Below, in pieces: positions 1 through 9,430 of a stretch of DNA of 64,000 nt (within the stretch, counting starts at the first letter, position 1; every line of letters starts with the position of its first letter). A program made the translations under genes and the position numbers. Source of the DNA: JAJAZB01 sp965249815 (lineage in GTDB: Bacteria; Bacteroidota; Bacteroidia; Cytophagales; Spirosomataceae); contig CBDFMV010000003.1 of assembly GCA_965249815.1 (NCBI GenBank), forward strand, positions 3,410,001-3,474,000. The letters run 5' to 3'. The notes below the pieces were generated by a model. It worked only from the letters and a program-made list of their open reading frames with translations. It was not told where the DNA came from and did no database searches.

Positions 1-1192
1 GGTCGGAATACGAAAACTGCGACCGCAGGCCCACGGTGAGGAAATCGCGCAGGTCGGAGGTGAGGTTGAGCCGGGTGGTGATGCGGTTGAATTTCGACGT
101 AATCAAATACCCTTGCTGGGCGAGGTAGGCCGTCGAAAGAAAGTAGCGGGTTTTGTCGCCGCCGCCGTTCACGTTGACGCCCACTTCGCGCCGGGTGGCG
201 TTCTGGTTGGTGAGTTCTTTCGTCCAGTCGGTGTTCCAGAGTGGCTGGGCACCCGCCACCAGTTTGCCGTCGGTGCCGACGGGCTTGGCGATGTTGTAGG
301 GGTTGTACTGAAATTCCTCAACCAGATTGTCGGTGGCCACCTGGGCCGCGTTGGCCAGACCGGCCTTCTGCGACTGGTTGCGGAGGGCTTCCCAGCCCAG
401 TTCAAAAATTTCCTGGGAGTTCAAAAACGGGTACTCGTTGACGGCCCGGTTGGAGATGCCGTAGTTGGAATACACGTTAATTTCGGGCGCGCCTTTCTTA
501 CCGCTTTTGGTGGTGATCAACACCACGCCGTTGGCCGCCCGCGAGCCGTAGAGCGAGGCCGCCGAGGCGTCTTTCAACACGCTGATGCTCTCGATGTCGC
601 CGGGGTTGATGCCGTTGATGTTGCCCTGAAACGGCACGCCGTCCACCACGATGAGCGGGTTGGCCGAAGCGTTGATCGACCCCACGCCCCGGATGCGGAT
701 GGCGGGGTTGTCGCCGGGCTGGCCGGAGGTATTCACCACCAGCACGCCGGGAGCCGTGCCCTGGAGCGCCTGCGTGGCCGTGACGATTTGCTGCCCGCGA
801 ATCTGGTCGGCGTTGACCGCCGACACCGACCCGGTGAGTGCCCGGCGGCTTTGCTGGCCGTAGGCCACCACCACGACCTCGTTGAGTGAACGCACGTCGG
901 CCTGGAGGGCGATGTTCACGGTGCTGCGGGCCTGCACGGCCACCTCCTGCGGCGCGTAGCCCACGTAACTGAACACGAGCGTGGCGGTTTGGGGGACGCT
1001 GAGGCGGTAAATACCCTCGGCGTTGGTGGTGGTGCCAGTTTGAGTGCCTTTCACCCGGACGCTCACGCCGGGCAGGGCGGTGGCGTCTTCGGCGGAGGTG
1101 ACTTTTCCCGAAACGCTGAACTCCTGCGCGGCGGCGCGTCCGTACGCCAGCGTCAGCAACAGGGCGGCGAAGAGAGATAAAAATTTTCTCAT
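1..1192 (-). CDS. SusC/RagA-family TonB-linked outer membrane receptor (3' part outside window)
   Basis: This is the N-terminal 397 codons of an outer-membrane TonB-dependent transporter; the rest runs off the left edge. A signal peptide opens the protein (MRKFLSLFAALLLTLAYG, then an AAAQ cleavage region). It is followed by a carboxypeptidase-regulatory-like beta-sandwich (GKVTSAEDATALPGVSV), the VVVVAYG segment typical of SusC proteins, and a plug domain with NPLIVVDGVPFQG and the signature SVLKDASAASLYGSRAANG. Family knowledge: SusC proteins work with a SusD lipoprotein to import glycans, peptides or other large nutrients. A SusD partner would lie downstream, outside the window, so the substrate cannot be judged. 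The start is the ATG ahead of the signal peptide. Confidence 0.95.
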   Translation of the reverse strand, partial: MRKFLSLFAALLLTLAYGRAAAQEFSVSGKVTSAEDATALPGVSVRVKGTQTGTTTNAEGIYRLSVPQTATLVFSYVGYAPQEVAVQARSTVNIALQADVRSLNEVVVVAYGQQSRRALTGSVSAVNADQIRGQQIVTATQALQGTAPGVLVVNTSGQPGDNPAIRIRGVGSINASANPLIVVDGVPFQGNINGINPGDIESISVLKDASAASLYGSRAANGVVLITTKSGKKGAPEINVYSNYGISNRAVNEYPFLNSQEIFELGWEALRNQSQKAGLANAAQVATDNLVEEFQYNPYNIAKPVGTDGKLVAGAQPLWNTDWTKELTNQNATRREVGVNVNGGGDKTRYFLSTAYLAQQGYLITSKFNRITTRLNLTSDLRDFLTVGLRSQFSYSD

Positions 1193-1276
1193 GGTTGTTG
1201 GAAAAATGTTTTCCAACAAAGTTCCCGACGGGCCGTCCGGTTAAAATCCCGCGCTTTGGGTGATTTTAACCGGGGT

Positions 1277-1359
1277 GCTTCTTGCTTCGTTGTTCGTGCT
1301 TGTGGTTCGGAAAAACACTCAAAATCGAATAACGAGACACGGACAACGAAGCACGAAGC
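1277..1359. repeat. Long imperfect inverted repeat between susC and response regulator
   Basis: Arms 1277-1298 and 1338-1359 pair at 20 of 22 positions around a 39-nt loop. The arms contain short direct sub-repeats (TTCGTTGTTCGTG). The right arm abuts the response-regulator stop codon at 1360-1362. It may act as that gene's terminator and belongs to the hairpin class described in the findings. Confidence 0.7.
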
Positions 1360-2013
1360 TCAAATCAGCCGTTCCTTCATGGCCTTCTCGATGGCTTCGG
1401 CTTTCGAGTGGACTTCAAGTTTCCAGTAAATGTTCTTGATGTGGGTGCGGATGGTTTCTTTATCGACAAACAATTGCTCGGCGATGGTCGTGTAGCTTTT
1501 GCCTTTCGCCAGCAGTTCGAGGACTTCGGTTTCGCGGCCCGTCAGGGGCGAATTCCGGTTTTTCTGAAACGACGCCACCACCATCCGGGCGATGTTGGTG
1601 CTCATCGGCGCGCCGCCTTCCTGGATGTCGCGGATGGCTTCGAGCAGCTTGCCGGGCTGCATGTTTTTGGTCAGGTACCCACCCGCTCCGGCGCACAACG
1701 CCTTGAAAACCAGTTCGTCGTTTTCGTACACCGTCACGACGATGATGTTGGTGCGCGGGCGGAGTTTCTTGATTTTGGCGATGCCCTCGATGCCGTTCAT
1801 GCCGGGCAGGTCGATGTCCATCAGCACCACGTCGGGGCGATCGTTGTCGAGGTTCTTCAGGGCCTCTTCGCAGCGGTAATAGGTGTTGACGATCTGAAAA
1901 CCGTAGGTGCTGTCGATGAGCAGCGCGAAGCCATCGCGGATGAGGTTGTCGTCTTCGACAATGCAAATCCGGATGGTGGGTGAGCTACTGCGAAACGAAT
2001 GGGGGGTGGTCAT
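1360..2013 (-). CDS. NarL/FixJ-type response regulator
   Basis: A 217-residue DNA-binding response regulator. The receiver domain (about residues 14-130) has acidic residues E20-D21-D22, phospho-acceptor D66 in LMDIDLPGMNG and the conserved Lys in GGYLTKN. A LuxR-type helix-turn-helix follows (about 150-215; LTGRETEVLELLAKGKSYTTIAEQ in outline). I chose the ATG at 2013 rather than the upstream in-frame one at 2190 because it puts the receiver domain at the usual distance and lies between genes. The propeller histidine kinase lies 186 nt upstream on the same strand and is the obvious partner. The signal and target genes are unknown, though SusC genes flank the pair on both sides. Confidence 0.93.
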   Translation of the reverse strand: MTTPHSFRSSSPTIRICIVEDDNLIRDGFALLIDSTYGFQIVNTYYRCEEALKNLDNDRPDVVLMDIDLPGMNGIEGIAKIKKLRPRTNIIVVTVYENDELVFKALCAGAGGYLTKNMQPGKLLEAIRDIQEGGAPMSTNIARMVVASFQKNRNSPLTGRETEVLELLAKGKSYTTIAEQLFVDKETIRTHIKNIYWKLEVHSKAEAIEKAMKERLI

Positions 2014-2199
2014 GGGGGTTTTAGAGAGGATTAGGAAAGGAGAAGTTCGCCGGTTTTGCCCGTCGGCAACTTCATTTTTACACCGATGGGTGAACCGACT
2101 TACTGAATGGAGATTCGGGCGGGCAGAAGCCGCTTGCCCGGTAAGGACGCGAAACGCCCGCCCTTGTTGCACCGGGCCGAATGGGCGCAAACCGAGGGG

Positions 2200-5100
2200 T
2201 CACCCAATCTGAGGGACGTTTGGGATAGCGACCGGCATCCGGAACCGAATCGTCGTGCCGCCATCGGGCAGGGCGAGTACGTCCACCGTTCCGCCGATTT
2301 TTGCGGCCCGGCTGTAAATGTTTTGCAGGCCGTTGCCGGGCGCAGCGCGGGGCGTCTGGAAACCCACCCCGTTGTCGTGCCAGGTGACCTCCACGTGCGT
2401 TGCCGTGGCCAGAAACCGGATTTCGGCGCAGGTGGCGCGGGCGTGTTTGAGCGTGTTGCTCATGGCTTCCTTGAACAAAAACACGAGGTGGCGGCTGGCT
2501 CCCATGGGCAGCACGGCGGCATGGAGGCCGTCGGTAATGCCGTAAGCCTGGAACGAAAGGCCGGTTTTGTCGAAAATATCGTCGCCAAAATCCTTCAGCC
2601 GAATGGCAATTTCAAAGAAACTGTCGTGTTCGGGGTTGATGGCCCAGATGAAATCTTTCGTGCCCTGGTAAAGCCGGTTGCTGTTGTCGCTGATTTTGGT
2701 GAGCAGGGGCGAAATCTCCTCGCTGTGGCCGTTAAGGCGGGCCTTAATGAGTTCGGTCAGCATCGAAATGCGCGTGATCGTGTTGCCAAATTCGTCGTGC
2801 AGGTCCTGGGCGGCCATTTTGCGGACCCGCTCGTTTTCCTCCAGAGCCACCCGTTCGAGTTCGAGCAGGTGCGCCACTTTTTTACGAACCCGGTAATTGT
2901 AAAACAGCCGCGCCGCGCCCCCCGCAGTGACGACCACCAGCGCGTAAAACCACCAGGTTCGCCAGAACGGGGGCCGGATACGCAGCGGGATGCGCAGGGG
3001 GGCGGCGTCGTTCCAGAGGCCGCTGCCGTTGGAGCCTTTCACGTGGAGTACGTAGTCGCCGGGCGACAGGTTGGCAAAGCTCACGAACCGCCGCGTGCCG
3101 ATGGGCATCCACCCACCGAGGCCTTCCAGCCGGTAGGCGTACTGATTTTTGAGCGGGTTGGTGAAATCGAGCGCGGCAAACTCGAAGGTGAATACGTTTT
3201 CGTTGTGGGCGAGTTCGAGAACCCCGTGCCGGGCGAGCAGGCTGTCCACGTTCACGGGTTTGTCGAATTTCCTGAATGACGTGAGCACTACGCGGGGCCG
3301 GTGGCGGTTTTCGACCAGGTGCAGCGGATTGAAACTCACCACCATGCCGATACCGCCGAAGAACAACTCGCCGTCGCGGCTTTGGTGAAACGCGCCCATG
3401 TTGAACTCGTTGCCAGCCAGGCCGTCGTTGAGGTCGTAGTTCTTGAACCGGCGCGTTTCGGGGTCGAAGCAGGAGAGGCCCAGGTTGGTGCTGAGCCAGA
3501 GGCGGCCCCGGCGGTCTTCGAGCGCACCGTACACCATACCGTTGGGCAGACCGCTCCGCTCGGTGAAATGCGTGAACTTTTCCCTGCCCTTTTCGTAACG
3601 CAGCAGGCTCAGGCCCTTGTCGCTGCAAAACCAAAGCTGCCCACGCCGGTCGTGGTGAATGCACAGAATCTGGTTGCCGATGAGGCCCTTCGGGTTGGCG
3701 GGATCGCTCCGGAGAAATTGCGAACGTCCCGTCGTCAGGTTCATTTTATTGAGGCCGTACGACGTGCCCACCCACAGGTTGCCGTGGCCGTCTTCCTGGA
3801 GGGCTTCCACCAGAAAAGGCCGCAGGCTGGTTGAATCCTTTGGATCGTACCTGAAGACCTTCACCTGGCCCGTTGGTGGGTCGAGGCGCTTCAGGCTGTT
3901 GCCGGTGCCCACCCACAGGGCGTGGCGGGCGTCTTCGTACAACACGTAGACGTGGTCATAACCACCCGGTTTTTTGTCGTCGGGCATCGGCGCGCCGCCC
4001 AAATCGAGCCAGTCAAACCGGTCGCGTACCCGGTCGAAGCGGTGCAGGCCGCCCGTGGTGCCGACGTACAGCGTGCCGTCGTGGCTTTCAAACAAGGCGT
4101 ACACTTCGTCGCTGCGGAGGCTGCCGGGCTGGGTGGGGTTGGCGCGGTAGCGGTGCACGGCATTGGTGCGGCGGTTTATGCGGAGCAGGCCTTCCAGGGT
4201 GCCGATCCATAGATCGCCGTGCCGGTCGGTGCACACGGCAAACACCAGGTTGACCGCCGACGACTGGCTCCGGTCGGTGAGCAGGTTCCAGGGGCGAAAA
4301 CTATTTTTCGACCGGCTGTAGGTGAGCGCCCCGGCGTTGTGGGTGCCAATCCAGACGGCGTCTTCGTCGGCGTCGTGGCCTTCGTACAGCACGTTGATGA
4401 AGTTGCTTTTCAGCCCTTTTTTGCCCATTAAATCCTCCCCGAATGCGTCGAGCAGGTGGGTCGTTTGCGCGTCCGACACCCGAAACCGGCGGATGCCCTG
4501 CGGCCAGGTACCCGCCCAGAGGGTGCCGGTTTTATCCACCAGCAGTGTCGGCACGATCGCGCCGCCCACTGCCGCTGACACGTCGGGTTGCACGATGATC
4601 TGCATCGTGGTGGGGTTCACGCGCGCCAGGCCCCGATCCGTGCCCACCCAGAGGGTGCCGAAACGGTCTTCCGCCAGCGAACGCACGTGGAGGCTGGGCA
4701 GCCAGAACCGGGGCAGCGCTGGGTTGATGGCATTCTCGACCCGCACCCGCTGGTGCCCGGCCGATGCCCCGGCGTTTTGCACCCACACCCGGTGCAGGCC
4801 GCTGCCTGTGCCCACCCAAAGCGTGCCGTGGTGGTCGGTGAGCAGCGCCATCACCGCGTTGGCCCTGAAATCGGCGGGATCGCCGACGGGGTACCGGTGC
4901 CAGATGTAGCCGCCCGTGCGGTTGGGCACGAGTCGGCGCAGGCCCTGGTTGGTGCCCAGCCAGAGCGTGCCCTGGCGGTCGGCGTTGAGGGCGGCGATTT
5001 GCAACGGCCGACCGGACTTTACCTCCGGCGACGCCTGGGCGTAGCGGACAAACCGGCCCGACACGGCGTCGTAGCGGTTGAGGCCATTTTCGGTACCCAC

Positions 5101-5391
5101 CCACAGGTGCCCGGCGGCGTCTTCGAGCAGGCAGAGAATCCGGTCGTTGGAAAGCGTCGTCGAGTCGAACGGGTCGTGCTTGAAATGCGTGAAGTGGTAG
5201 CCGTCGTAGCGGTTGAGGCCATCCTGAGTGCCGAGCCAGACGTACCCCTGCCGGTCTTTCAGCACGCTGTACACCTCGCTCTGCGAAAGGCCCTCGTCCA
5301 CCGAAAACTGGTCGAAAAACGCGGGACTGACCTGGGCGTTTGCCGCCAGCCCGGTTGCCAACAGCAGCGTAAAGACAACGACTTTGCTCAT
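2200..5391 (-). CDS. Two-component sensor histidine kinase with beta-propeller sensor
   Basis: A 1063-residue membrane sensor kinase. A signal peptide (MSKVVVFTLLLATGLAANAQ) precedes about 14 two-component-regulator-propeller repeats, seen as recurring G-x-LWVGT-x-GL(N/H)R motifs over residues 25-700, then a Y_Y_Y-type domain. A transmembrane helix follows (WWFYALVVVTAGGAARLFY), then a HisKA_3 H-box (QDLHDEFGNTITRISML) and an HATPase domain with N-box (KEAMSNTLKHA) and G-boxes (DNGVGF, GNGLQNI). It lacks the fused receiver and AraC domains of hybrid HTCS proteins and therefore needs a separate regulator, supplied by the adjacent gene. Such propellers usually sense periplasmic ligands, often glycans. 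The start at 5391 gives the signal peptide; the in-frame ATG at 5463 would add 24 residues that hide it. Confidence 0.95.
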   Translation of the reverse strand: MSKVVVFTLLLATGLAANAQVSPAFFDQFSVDEGLSQSEVYSVLKDRQGYVWLGTQDGLNRYDGYHFTHFKHDPFDSTTLSNDRILCLLEDAAGHLWVGTENGLNRYDAVSGRFVRYAQASPEVKSGRPLQIAALNADRQGTLWLGTNQGLRRLVPNRTGGYIWHRYPVGDPADFRANAVMALLTDHHGTLWVGTGSGLHRVWVQNAGASAGHQRVRVENAINPALPRFWLPSLHVRSLAEDRFGTLWVGTDRGLARVNPTTMQIIVQPDVSAAVGGAIVPTLLVDKTGTLWAGTWPQGIRRFRVSDAQTTHLLDAFGEDLMGKKGLKSNFINVLYEGHDADEDAVWIGTHNAGALTYSRSKNSFRPWNLLTDRSQSSAVNLVFAVCTDRHGDLWIGTLEGLLRINRRTNAVHRYRANPTQPGSLRSDEVYALFESHDGTLYVGTTGGLHRFDRVRDRFDWLDLGGAPMPDDKKPGGYDHVYVLYEDARHALWVGTGNSLKRLDPPTGQVKVFRYDPKDSTSLRPFLVEALQEDGHGNLWVGTSYGLNKMNLTTGRSQFLRSDPANPKGLIGNQILCIHHDRRGQLWFCSDKGLSLLRYEKGREKFTHFTERSGLPNGMVYGALEDRRGRLWLSTNLGLSCFDPETRRFKNYDLNDGLAGNEFNMGAFHQSRDGELFFGGIGMVVSFNPLHLVENRHRPRVVLTSFRKFDKPVNVDSLLARHGVLELAHNENVFTFEFAALDFTNPLKNQYAYRLEGLGGWMPIGTRRFVSFANLSPGDYVLHVKGSNGSGLWNDAAPLRIPLRIRPPFWRTWWFYALVVVTAGGAARLFYNYRVRKKVAHLLELERVALEENERVRKMAAQDLHDEFGNTITRISMLTELIKARLNGHSEEISPLLTKISDNSNRLYQGTKDFIWAINPEHDSFFEIAIRLKDFGDDIFDKTGLSFQAYGITDGLHAAVLPMGASRHLVFLFKEAMSNTLKHARATCAEIRFLATATHVEVTWHDNGVGFQTPRAAPGNGLQNIYSRAAKIGGTVDVLALPDGGTTIRFRMPVAIPNVPQIG

Positions 5392-5599
5392 GATTGGGTG
5401 AGGAATCTCCCCTGCAAAAAGGTCCGGTCCGTGGTTCGTTCGGTTTGCCATCCGCTCAGGCACGCGGCGAGGCGGAAAAATCCTTACGGGGCTAAAAGTC
5501 AGGGAATTGTTCCCGTCCCGGAGGAACTTTCCCCATTTTCTGAACGCTCCGGCGGACGGAAAATCGCTTAAATCGGATCAAAGATAGTCGGTCACTTCA

Positions 5600-5624
5600 C
5601 CCCAAAAAATCCCCTGTTTTGGGG
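5600..5624. repeat. Short inverted repeat in kinase/susC gap
   Basis: CCCCAAAA (5600-5607) is mirrored by TTTTGGGG (5617-5624) around a 9-nt loop. It lies about 210 nt upstream of the kinase start and could be an operator or a leader hairpin; no function is shown. Confidence 0.5.
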
Positions 5625-5717
5625 CAGAGACCCGCAGCGGAAGCCCGGCTACCTTTGGGCGTTCGGTAAAGCCTCGCTTTGCCCGGACGGATGAACTTTG
5701 GTTAAATAGTGAAAATT

Positions 5718-5755
5718 AAAAAAGTAGCCTTGCACTCCGACAGGGCTACTTTTTT
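5718..5755. terminator. Bidirectional intrinsic-terminator-like hairpin with no gene ending at it
   Basis: AAAGTAGCC (5721-5729) pairs perfectly with GGCTACTTT (5744-5752) over a 14-nt loop. Flanking A and T runs extend the stem and give a U-tract in both directions. No annotated gene ends here: the nearest starts are 5391 (leftward) and 6132 (rightward). It may end a small RNA or act as a leader attenuator. Confidence 0.6.
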
Positions 5756-5920
5756 TGTATCAATCCCTTTTCCTTCAAAGATAACGGCCCGGCTCCGGGC
5801 GGAAAATCCCCCAATCTGGGTGGTTTTGGCGAACGGCTCGGGGCCGTTTGCTCACCAATTAGAGGCCGTTTTGGGTGGATTCTGCTGGTCTTTTCTTCGG
5901 GGAATCACCCATTTTGTTTA

Positions 5921-5942
5921 ATCAGTCAGTTAACTGACTGAT
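5921..5942. promoter_or_regulatory. Perfect 22-bp palindrome, TetR-operator-like
   Basis: The half-site ATCAGTCAGTT is followed immediately by its exact reverse complement, giving a gapless 22-bp dyad. AGTCAGTTAACTGACT-like cores are typical of operators bound by TetR/AcrR-family repressors. It lies 190 nt upstream of the susC start. No TetR gene is visible in this window, so the regulator would act in trans. Confidence 0.6.
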
Positions 5943-6035
5943 AGGGTTTTAAAGCCAAAATCTATCTGATTTCTTCGCCAATTTTTCAGAAAACCTTCTC
6001 GCCCTTTGCCGAAAATATCCCCCCCGCTGCGGGAG

Positions 6036-6064
6036 TTGGGCCGTTTTGACATCCCCTACTTTTA
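6036..6064 (+). promoter_or_regulatory. Candidate Bacteroidota promoter for susC/susD
   Basis: TTG at 6036-6038 and TACTTTTA at 6057-6064, spaced by 18 nt, approximate the Bacteroidota pattern TTG-N19-21-TAnnTTTG. The spacing is one short and the last base is not G, so the match is imperfect. Position relative to the ATG at 6132 is reasonable. Confidence 0.3.
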
Positions 6065-6131
6065 ACCACCGACCCACCGGACTGTCCGGCGGGGCTTTTC
6101 CATTCATTCCTCTCACTTTTTTTTCAAGTTT

Positions 6132-9100
6132 ATGAAATACCTTCTATGGACGTTTACGGCCTGGCTTTGCTTCACCGGCGCAGCCCAGGCCCAAACCCGC
6201 GTCGTTACGGGAAAGGTCACCGGTGCCGAAGACAATCAGCCGATTGCCGGGGCCAGCGTGGTGCTCAAAAGCACCGGGCCGGGCGGCGTACCGCAGGGCA
6301 CCACCACCGACGCGGGCGGCGCGTACCGCCTGAGCGTGCCCGACGGGGTGACGACGCTCGTTTTTTCGTACGTCGGCACGGCCACGCAGGAAGTCGCCGT
6401 AGGCAACCGGACGGTCATCGACGTGCAACTCCGGGCCGATTCGCGCCAGTTGGAGGAAGTCGTCGTGACGGCCTTAGGCATTCAGAAATCGGCGAAAGGG
6501 CTGGGTTTTTCGCAAAACAGCCTGAAAAACGACGAGCTGACCGTGGCCCGGACGACGAACGTGGTCAACTCGTTGAGCGGGAAAATCCCCGGCGTGCGCA
6601 TTGCAGGCACCAACGGCATGACCGGCTCGGCGTCGAGTATTTTCATCCGGGGTTTCACCACGTTTACCCAGAGCAACCAGCCGCTGTTTGTCATCGATGG
6701 CGTGCCCATCGACAACGGCGGCGGGCAGTCGGGCACGGGCGACGCCTTCAAGTACGCCACCGGGCCGCTGTCGGTGTCGAACTCGCAGACGGGCGTGTCG
6801 AACTCCAACCGCGCCCTCGACATCAACCAGGACGACATCGAGACCATCACCGTGCTGAAAGGCCCGGCGGCGGCGGCCCTCTACGGCTCGCGGGCGGCGA
6901 GCGGGGCCATCCTGATCACCACGAAAAAAGGCAAGTACAACGGGGTTAAAAAGAACACGGTCAACTACACGACTTCCTACACGATTGTCGAGCCAAACCG
7001 CTTTCCCGATTACCAGAACGAGTACGCGCGCGGCACCTCACTCACCAACAACCTCCCTTCGCGGCCCATTTACCAGCCCAACGCCGACCAGTCGAACTGG
7101 GGGCCGCTCATTCAGGGGCAGAACGTAACCAGCGCCTACACCGCCGCCGACCGGGCGTTGTTTGGCCTGCCTGATTCGGTGCGCCTGACGGCCTACCCCA
7201 ACAACCTGCGCAACCTGTTCAGGCAGGGCAGCAACATGCAGCACAACCTGAGTTTTTCGGGGGCGACCGAGAAAACCAGCTACTATTTTTCGTACGGACT
7301 GGTGCGGGAAAAAGGGTTTCTGGAAAACAACAGCCTCGACCGCCACACGCTGGCCGTGAACGCCAGCAGCCAGTTGACGAGCCGCCTCACGCTGGGCACC
7401 AACGCGCAGTTTATTTACAACACCTCCGGGCGCAGCCAGATTGGCAACCAGTTGTCGAACCCGCTCTTCCGGGGCTGGTTCATTCCGCGCGATTACGACT
7501 TGCAGGGCGAACCCTACCAGCGCCCCGACGGCTCGCAGGTGTATTTCAACAACAACACCGACAATCCGTACTGGACCCTCCGCAACAACCTGTACAACGA
7601 CGACCGCGCCCGGTTTATCGGCAATGTGAACGCCACGTTCAAACTCACCGACTGGCTGAGTTACAACGGGCGGCTGGGCACCGACATGTACACCGAGCGG
7701 CGCAAAACCGTGGACGCCATCGGCGCACGTGGGCAGGCCAACCACTCGGTGGCGGGCGTGGGGGCTGTGGGCAACCGGAGCATTTTCCGGCAGGAAACCA
7801 GCATTTACAACAACCTGACGGCCAACCGGAACCTGACCGAAAACCTCACCATGACTGCACTGCTGGGCACGGAGTTGAACATCACCCGTTCGCTCGACCA
7901 GGGCGTGGTGGGCAACACCACTGCCACGCGCGATTTCACCAACATCACTAACGCCGCCAACTTCTTGCCCTTCGAGTTTCTCGACCGCAAGCGGCTCATC
8001 GGCGTGTACGCCAACGTCGATTTGGCCTACAAACAGTGGGCGTTTCTGCAACTGACGGGTCGCAACGACTGGTCTTCGACGTTCCGGAAAGCCCACCGCA
8101 GCTATTTCTACCCGTCCGCGTCGGGCAGCGTCATCCTAACCGACGCCGTGTCGGCGCTGAAAGGCCAGGACGTGCTCACGTTTGCCAAATTGAAGTCGGC
8201 CTGGGCGAAAGTGGGCCGCGAAGCCGATACCTACTCGACCGACGTGTACTACGAACCCGCCAACCCCCAGGACGGCTGGCCCGCGCAGATTACCTACCCG
8301 TTTCTGGGGGTACTCGGACGGCGGTTGCAGGACGCGGTGGGCAACCCGAACCTCGGGCCGGAATTCACCCGGAGCTGGGAAGTGGGCACCGAACTACGTT
8401 TCTGGAAGTCCCGCGTCGGGGTGGATGTGACCTATTTCAACCAGCGCTCGACCAACATCATCCTGAGCGTACCCGTGGCTTCGGCCAGCGGCTACACGTC
8501 GGTCGTGCAAAACTCCGGCGTGCTCGAATCGGGGGGCTGGGAGTGGAGCCTGTCGGTAACGCCCGTGCAGTCGAAGGATTTCCGCCTCAACGTGGTTTTC
8601 AACGGCGCACGCATCCGCAACAACGTTATTTCGCTTGCGCCGGGCGTGCAGAATATCAGCCTCGGGCCATTCACCACCGCCCAGGGGCGCATCGAGGCGG
8701 GGCAACCCTACGGCGTGATTTATGCCAACACCCTGCTGCGCACGCCCGAAGGCCAGTTGGTGCTCAACCCGACCACGGGCCTGCCCAGCCTCGACACGCG
8801 CGGCGTGCAGAAAGTGGGCGACCCCAACCCCAACTGGACCGGGGGCATCACCACCAACCTCAGCTACAAAGGCCTGGCGCTCAATTTTCTGATTGACATC
8901 AAACGCGGCGGCACCATCCTGTCGCGGGTCATCGGCGATTTGCGCCGCACCGGTACTGCGGCTGAAACTGCCGAACTCCCGCGCTTCGGGGCCGATGGCG
9001 TTGCCGCGAAAAACTACGTCATCGAAGGCGTGGCCGGCACGCTCAAACCCGACGGCACCCTCGAAACCCAGGGCACCAACACGGTGGCCCTGACGAGCCA

Positions 9101-9398
9101 GCAGTACTGGTCGAGCTTGTTCAACTTCAACAACCCCGGCATGTTCGTTTTCGACGGCTCCTGGACCCGCCTGCGCGAAGCCAGCCTGACCTACGCGTTG
9201 CCGAAAAGCCTTCTCGACCGCACCCCGTTCAGTGCGTTTTCGGTCGGGATCAATGGCCGGAACCTGCTGCTCTGGACGAAGGTACCCCACATCGACCCGG
9301 AGGTCAACGTGGGCAGCAACCAGAACGTGCAGGGGATCGAATTCAACACCCTGCCCCAGGCCCGGACCTACGGCGTGGTGCTGCGGGCGTCGTTTTAA
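6132..9398 (+). CDS. SusC/RagA-family TonB-linked outer membrane receptor
   Basis: A complete 1088-residue TonB-dependent transporter. It has a signal peptide (MKYLLWTFTAWLCFTGAAQA), a carboxypeptidase-regulatory-like domain (about 24-110), a TonB-contact segment (EEVVVTALGIQKS), a plug domain with QPLFVIDGVPIDNG and ETITVLKGPAAAALYGSRAA, and a long beta-barrel ending ARTYGVVLRASF with the expected terminal Phe. Length is normal for SusC. The SusD-type lipoprotein gene follows 100 nt later with a hairpin between them, so the two probably form one transport complex. No glycoside hydrolase or peptidase is linked, so the substrate is open. The ATG directly precedes the signal peptide. Confidence 0.97.
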   Translation: MKYLLWTFTAWLCFTGAAQAQTRVVTGKVTGAEDNQPIAGASVVLKSTGPGGVPQGTTTDAGGAYRLSVPDGVTTLVFSYVGTATQEVAVGNRTVIDVQLRADSRQLEEVVVTALGIQKSAKGLGFSQNSLKNDELTVARTTNVVNSLSGKIPGVRIAGTNGMTGSASSIFIRGFTTFTQSNQPLFVIDGVPIDNGGGQSGTGDAFKYATGPLSVSNSQTGVSNSNRALDINQDDIETITVLKGPAAAALYGSRAASGAILITTKKGKYNGVKKNTVNYTTSYTIVEPNRFPDYQNEYARGTSLTNNLPSRPIYQPNADQSNWGPLIQGQNVTSAYTAADRALFGLPDSVRLTAYPNNLRNLFRQGSNMQHNLSFSGATEKTSYYFSYGLVREKGFLENNSLDRHTLAVNASSQLTSRLTLGTNAQFIYNTSGRSQIGNQLSNPLFRGWFIPRDYDLQGEPYQRPDGSQVYFNNNTDNPYWTLRNNLYNDDRARFIGNVNATFKLTDWLSYNGRLGTDMYTERRKTVDAIGARGQANHSVAGVGAVGNRSIFRQETSIYNNLTANRNLTENLTMTALLGTELNITRSLDQGVVGNTTATRDFTNITNAANFLPFEFLDRKRLIGVYANVDLAYKQWAFLQLTGRNDWSSTFRKAHRSYFYPSASGSVILTDAVSALKGQDVLTFAKLKSAWAKVGREADTYSTDVYYEPANPQDGWPAQITYPFLGVLGRRLQDAVGNPNLGPEFTRSWEVGTELRFWKSRVGVDVTYFNQRSTNIILSVPVASASGYTSVVQNSGVLESGGWEWSLSVTPVQSKDFRLNVVFNGARIRNNVISLAPGVQNISLGPFTTAQGRIEAGQPYGVIYANTLLRTPEGQLVLNPTTGLPSLDTRGVQKVGDPNPNWTGGITTNLSYKGLALNFLIDIKRGGTILSRVIGDLRRTGTAAETAELPRFGADGVAAKNYVIEGVAGTLKPDGTLETQGTNTVALTSQQYWSSLFNFNNPGMFVFDGSWTRLREASLTYALPKSLLDRTPFSAFSVGINGRNLLLWTKVPHIDPEVNVGSNQNVQGIEFNTLPQARTYGVVLRASF

Positions 9399-9430
9399 CC
9401 AACCGCCTGAACCACAGATTGAAACGTCAA

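Larger units (their letters stand above)
5392..6131. other. 740-nt divergent intergenic region
   Basis: This gap separates the histidine kinase (leftward) from susC (rightward). I see no convincing protein gene. It holds, in order, an 8-bp inverted repeat (5600-5624), a strong terminator-like hairpin with U-tracts on both strands (5718-5755), a perfect 22-bp operator-like palindrome (5921-5942) and a candidate promoter (6036-6064), each listed separately. The density of signals suggests a regulated leader and perhaps a small RNA. Confidence 0.7.
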
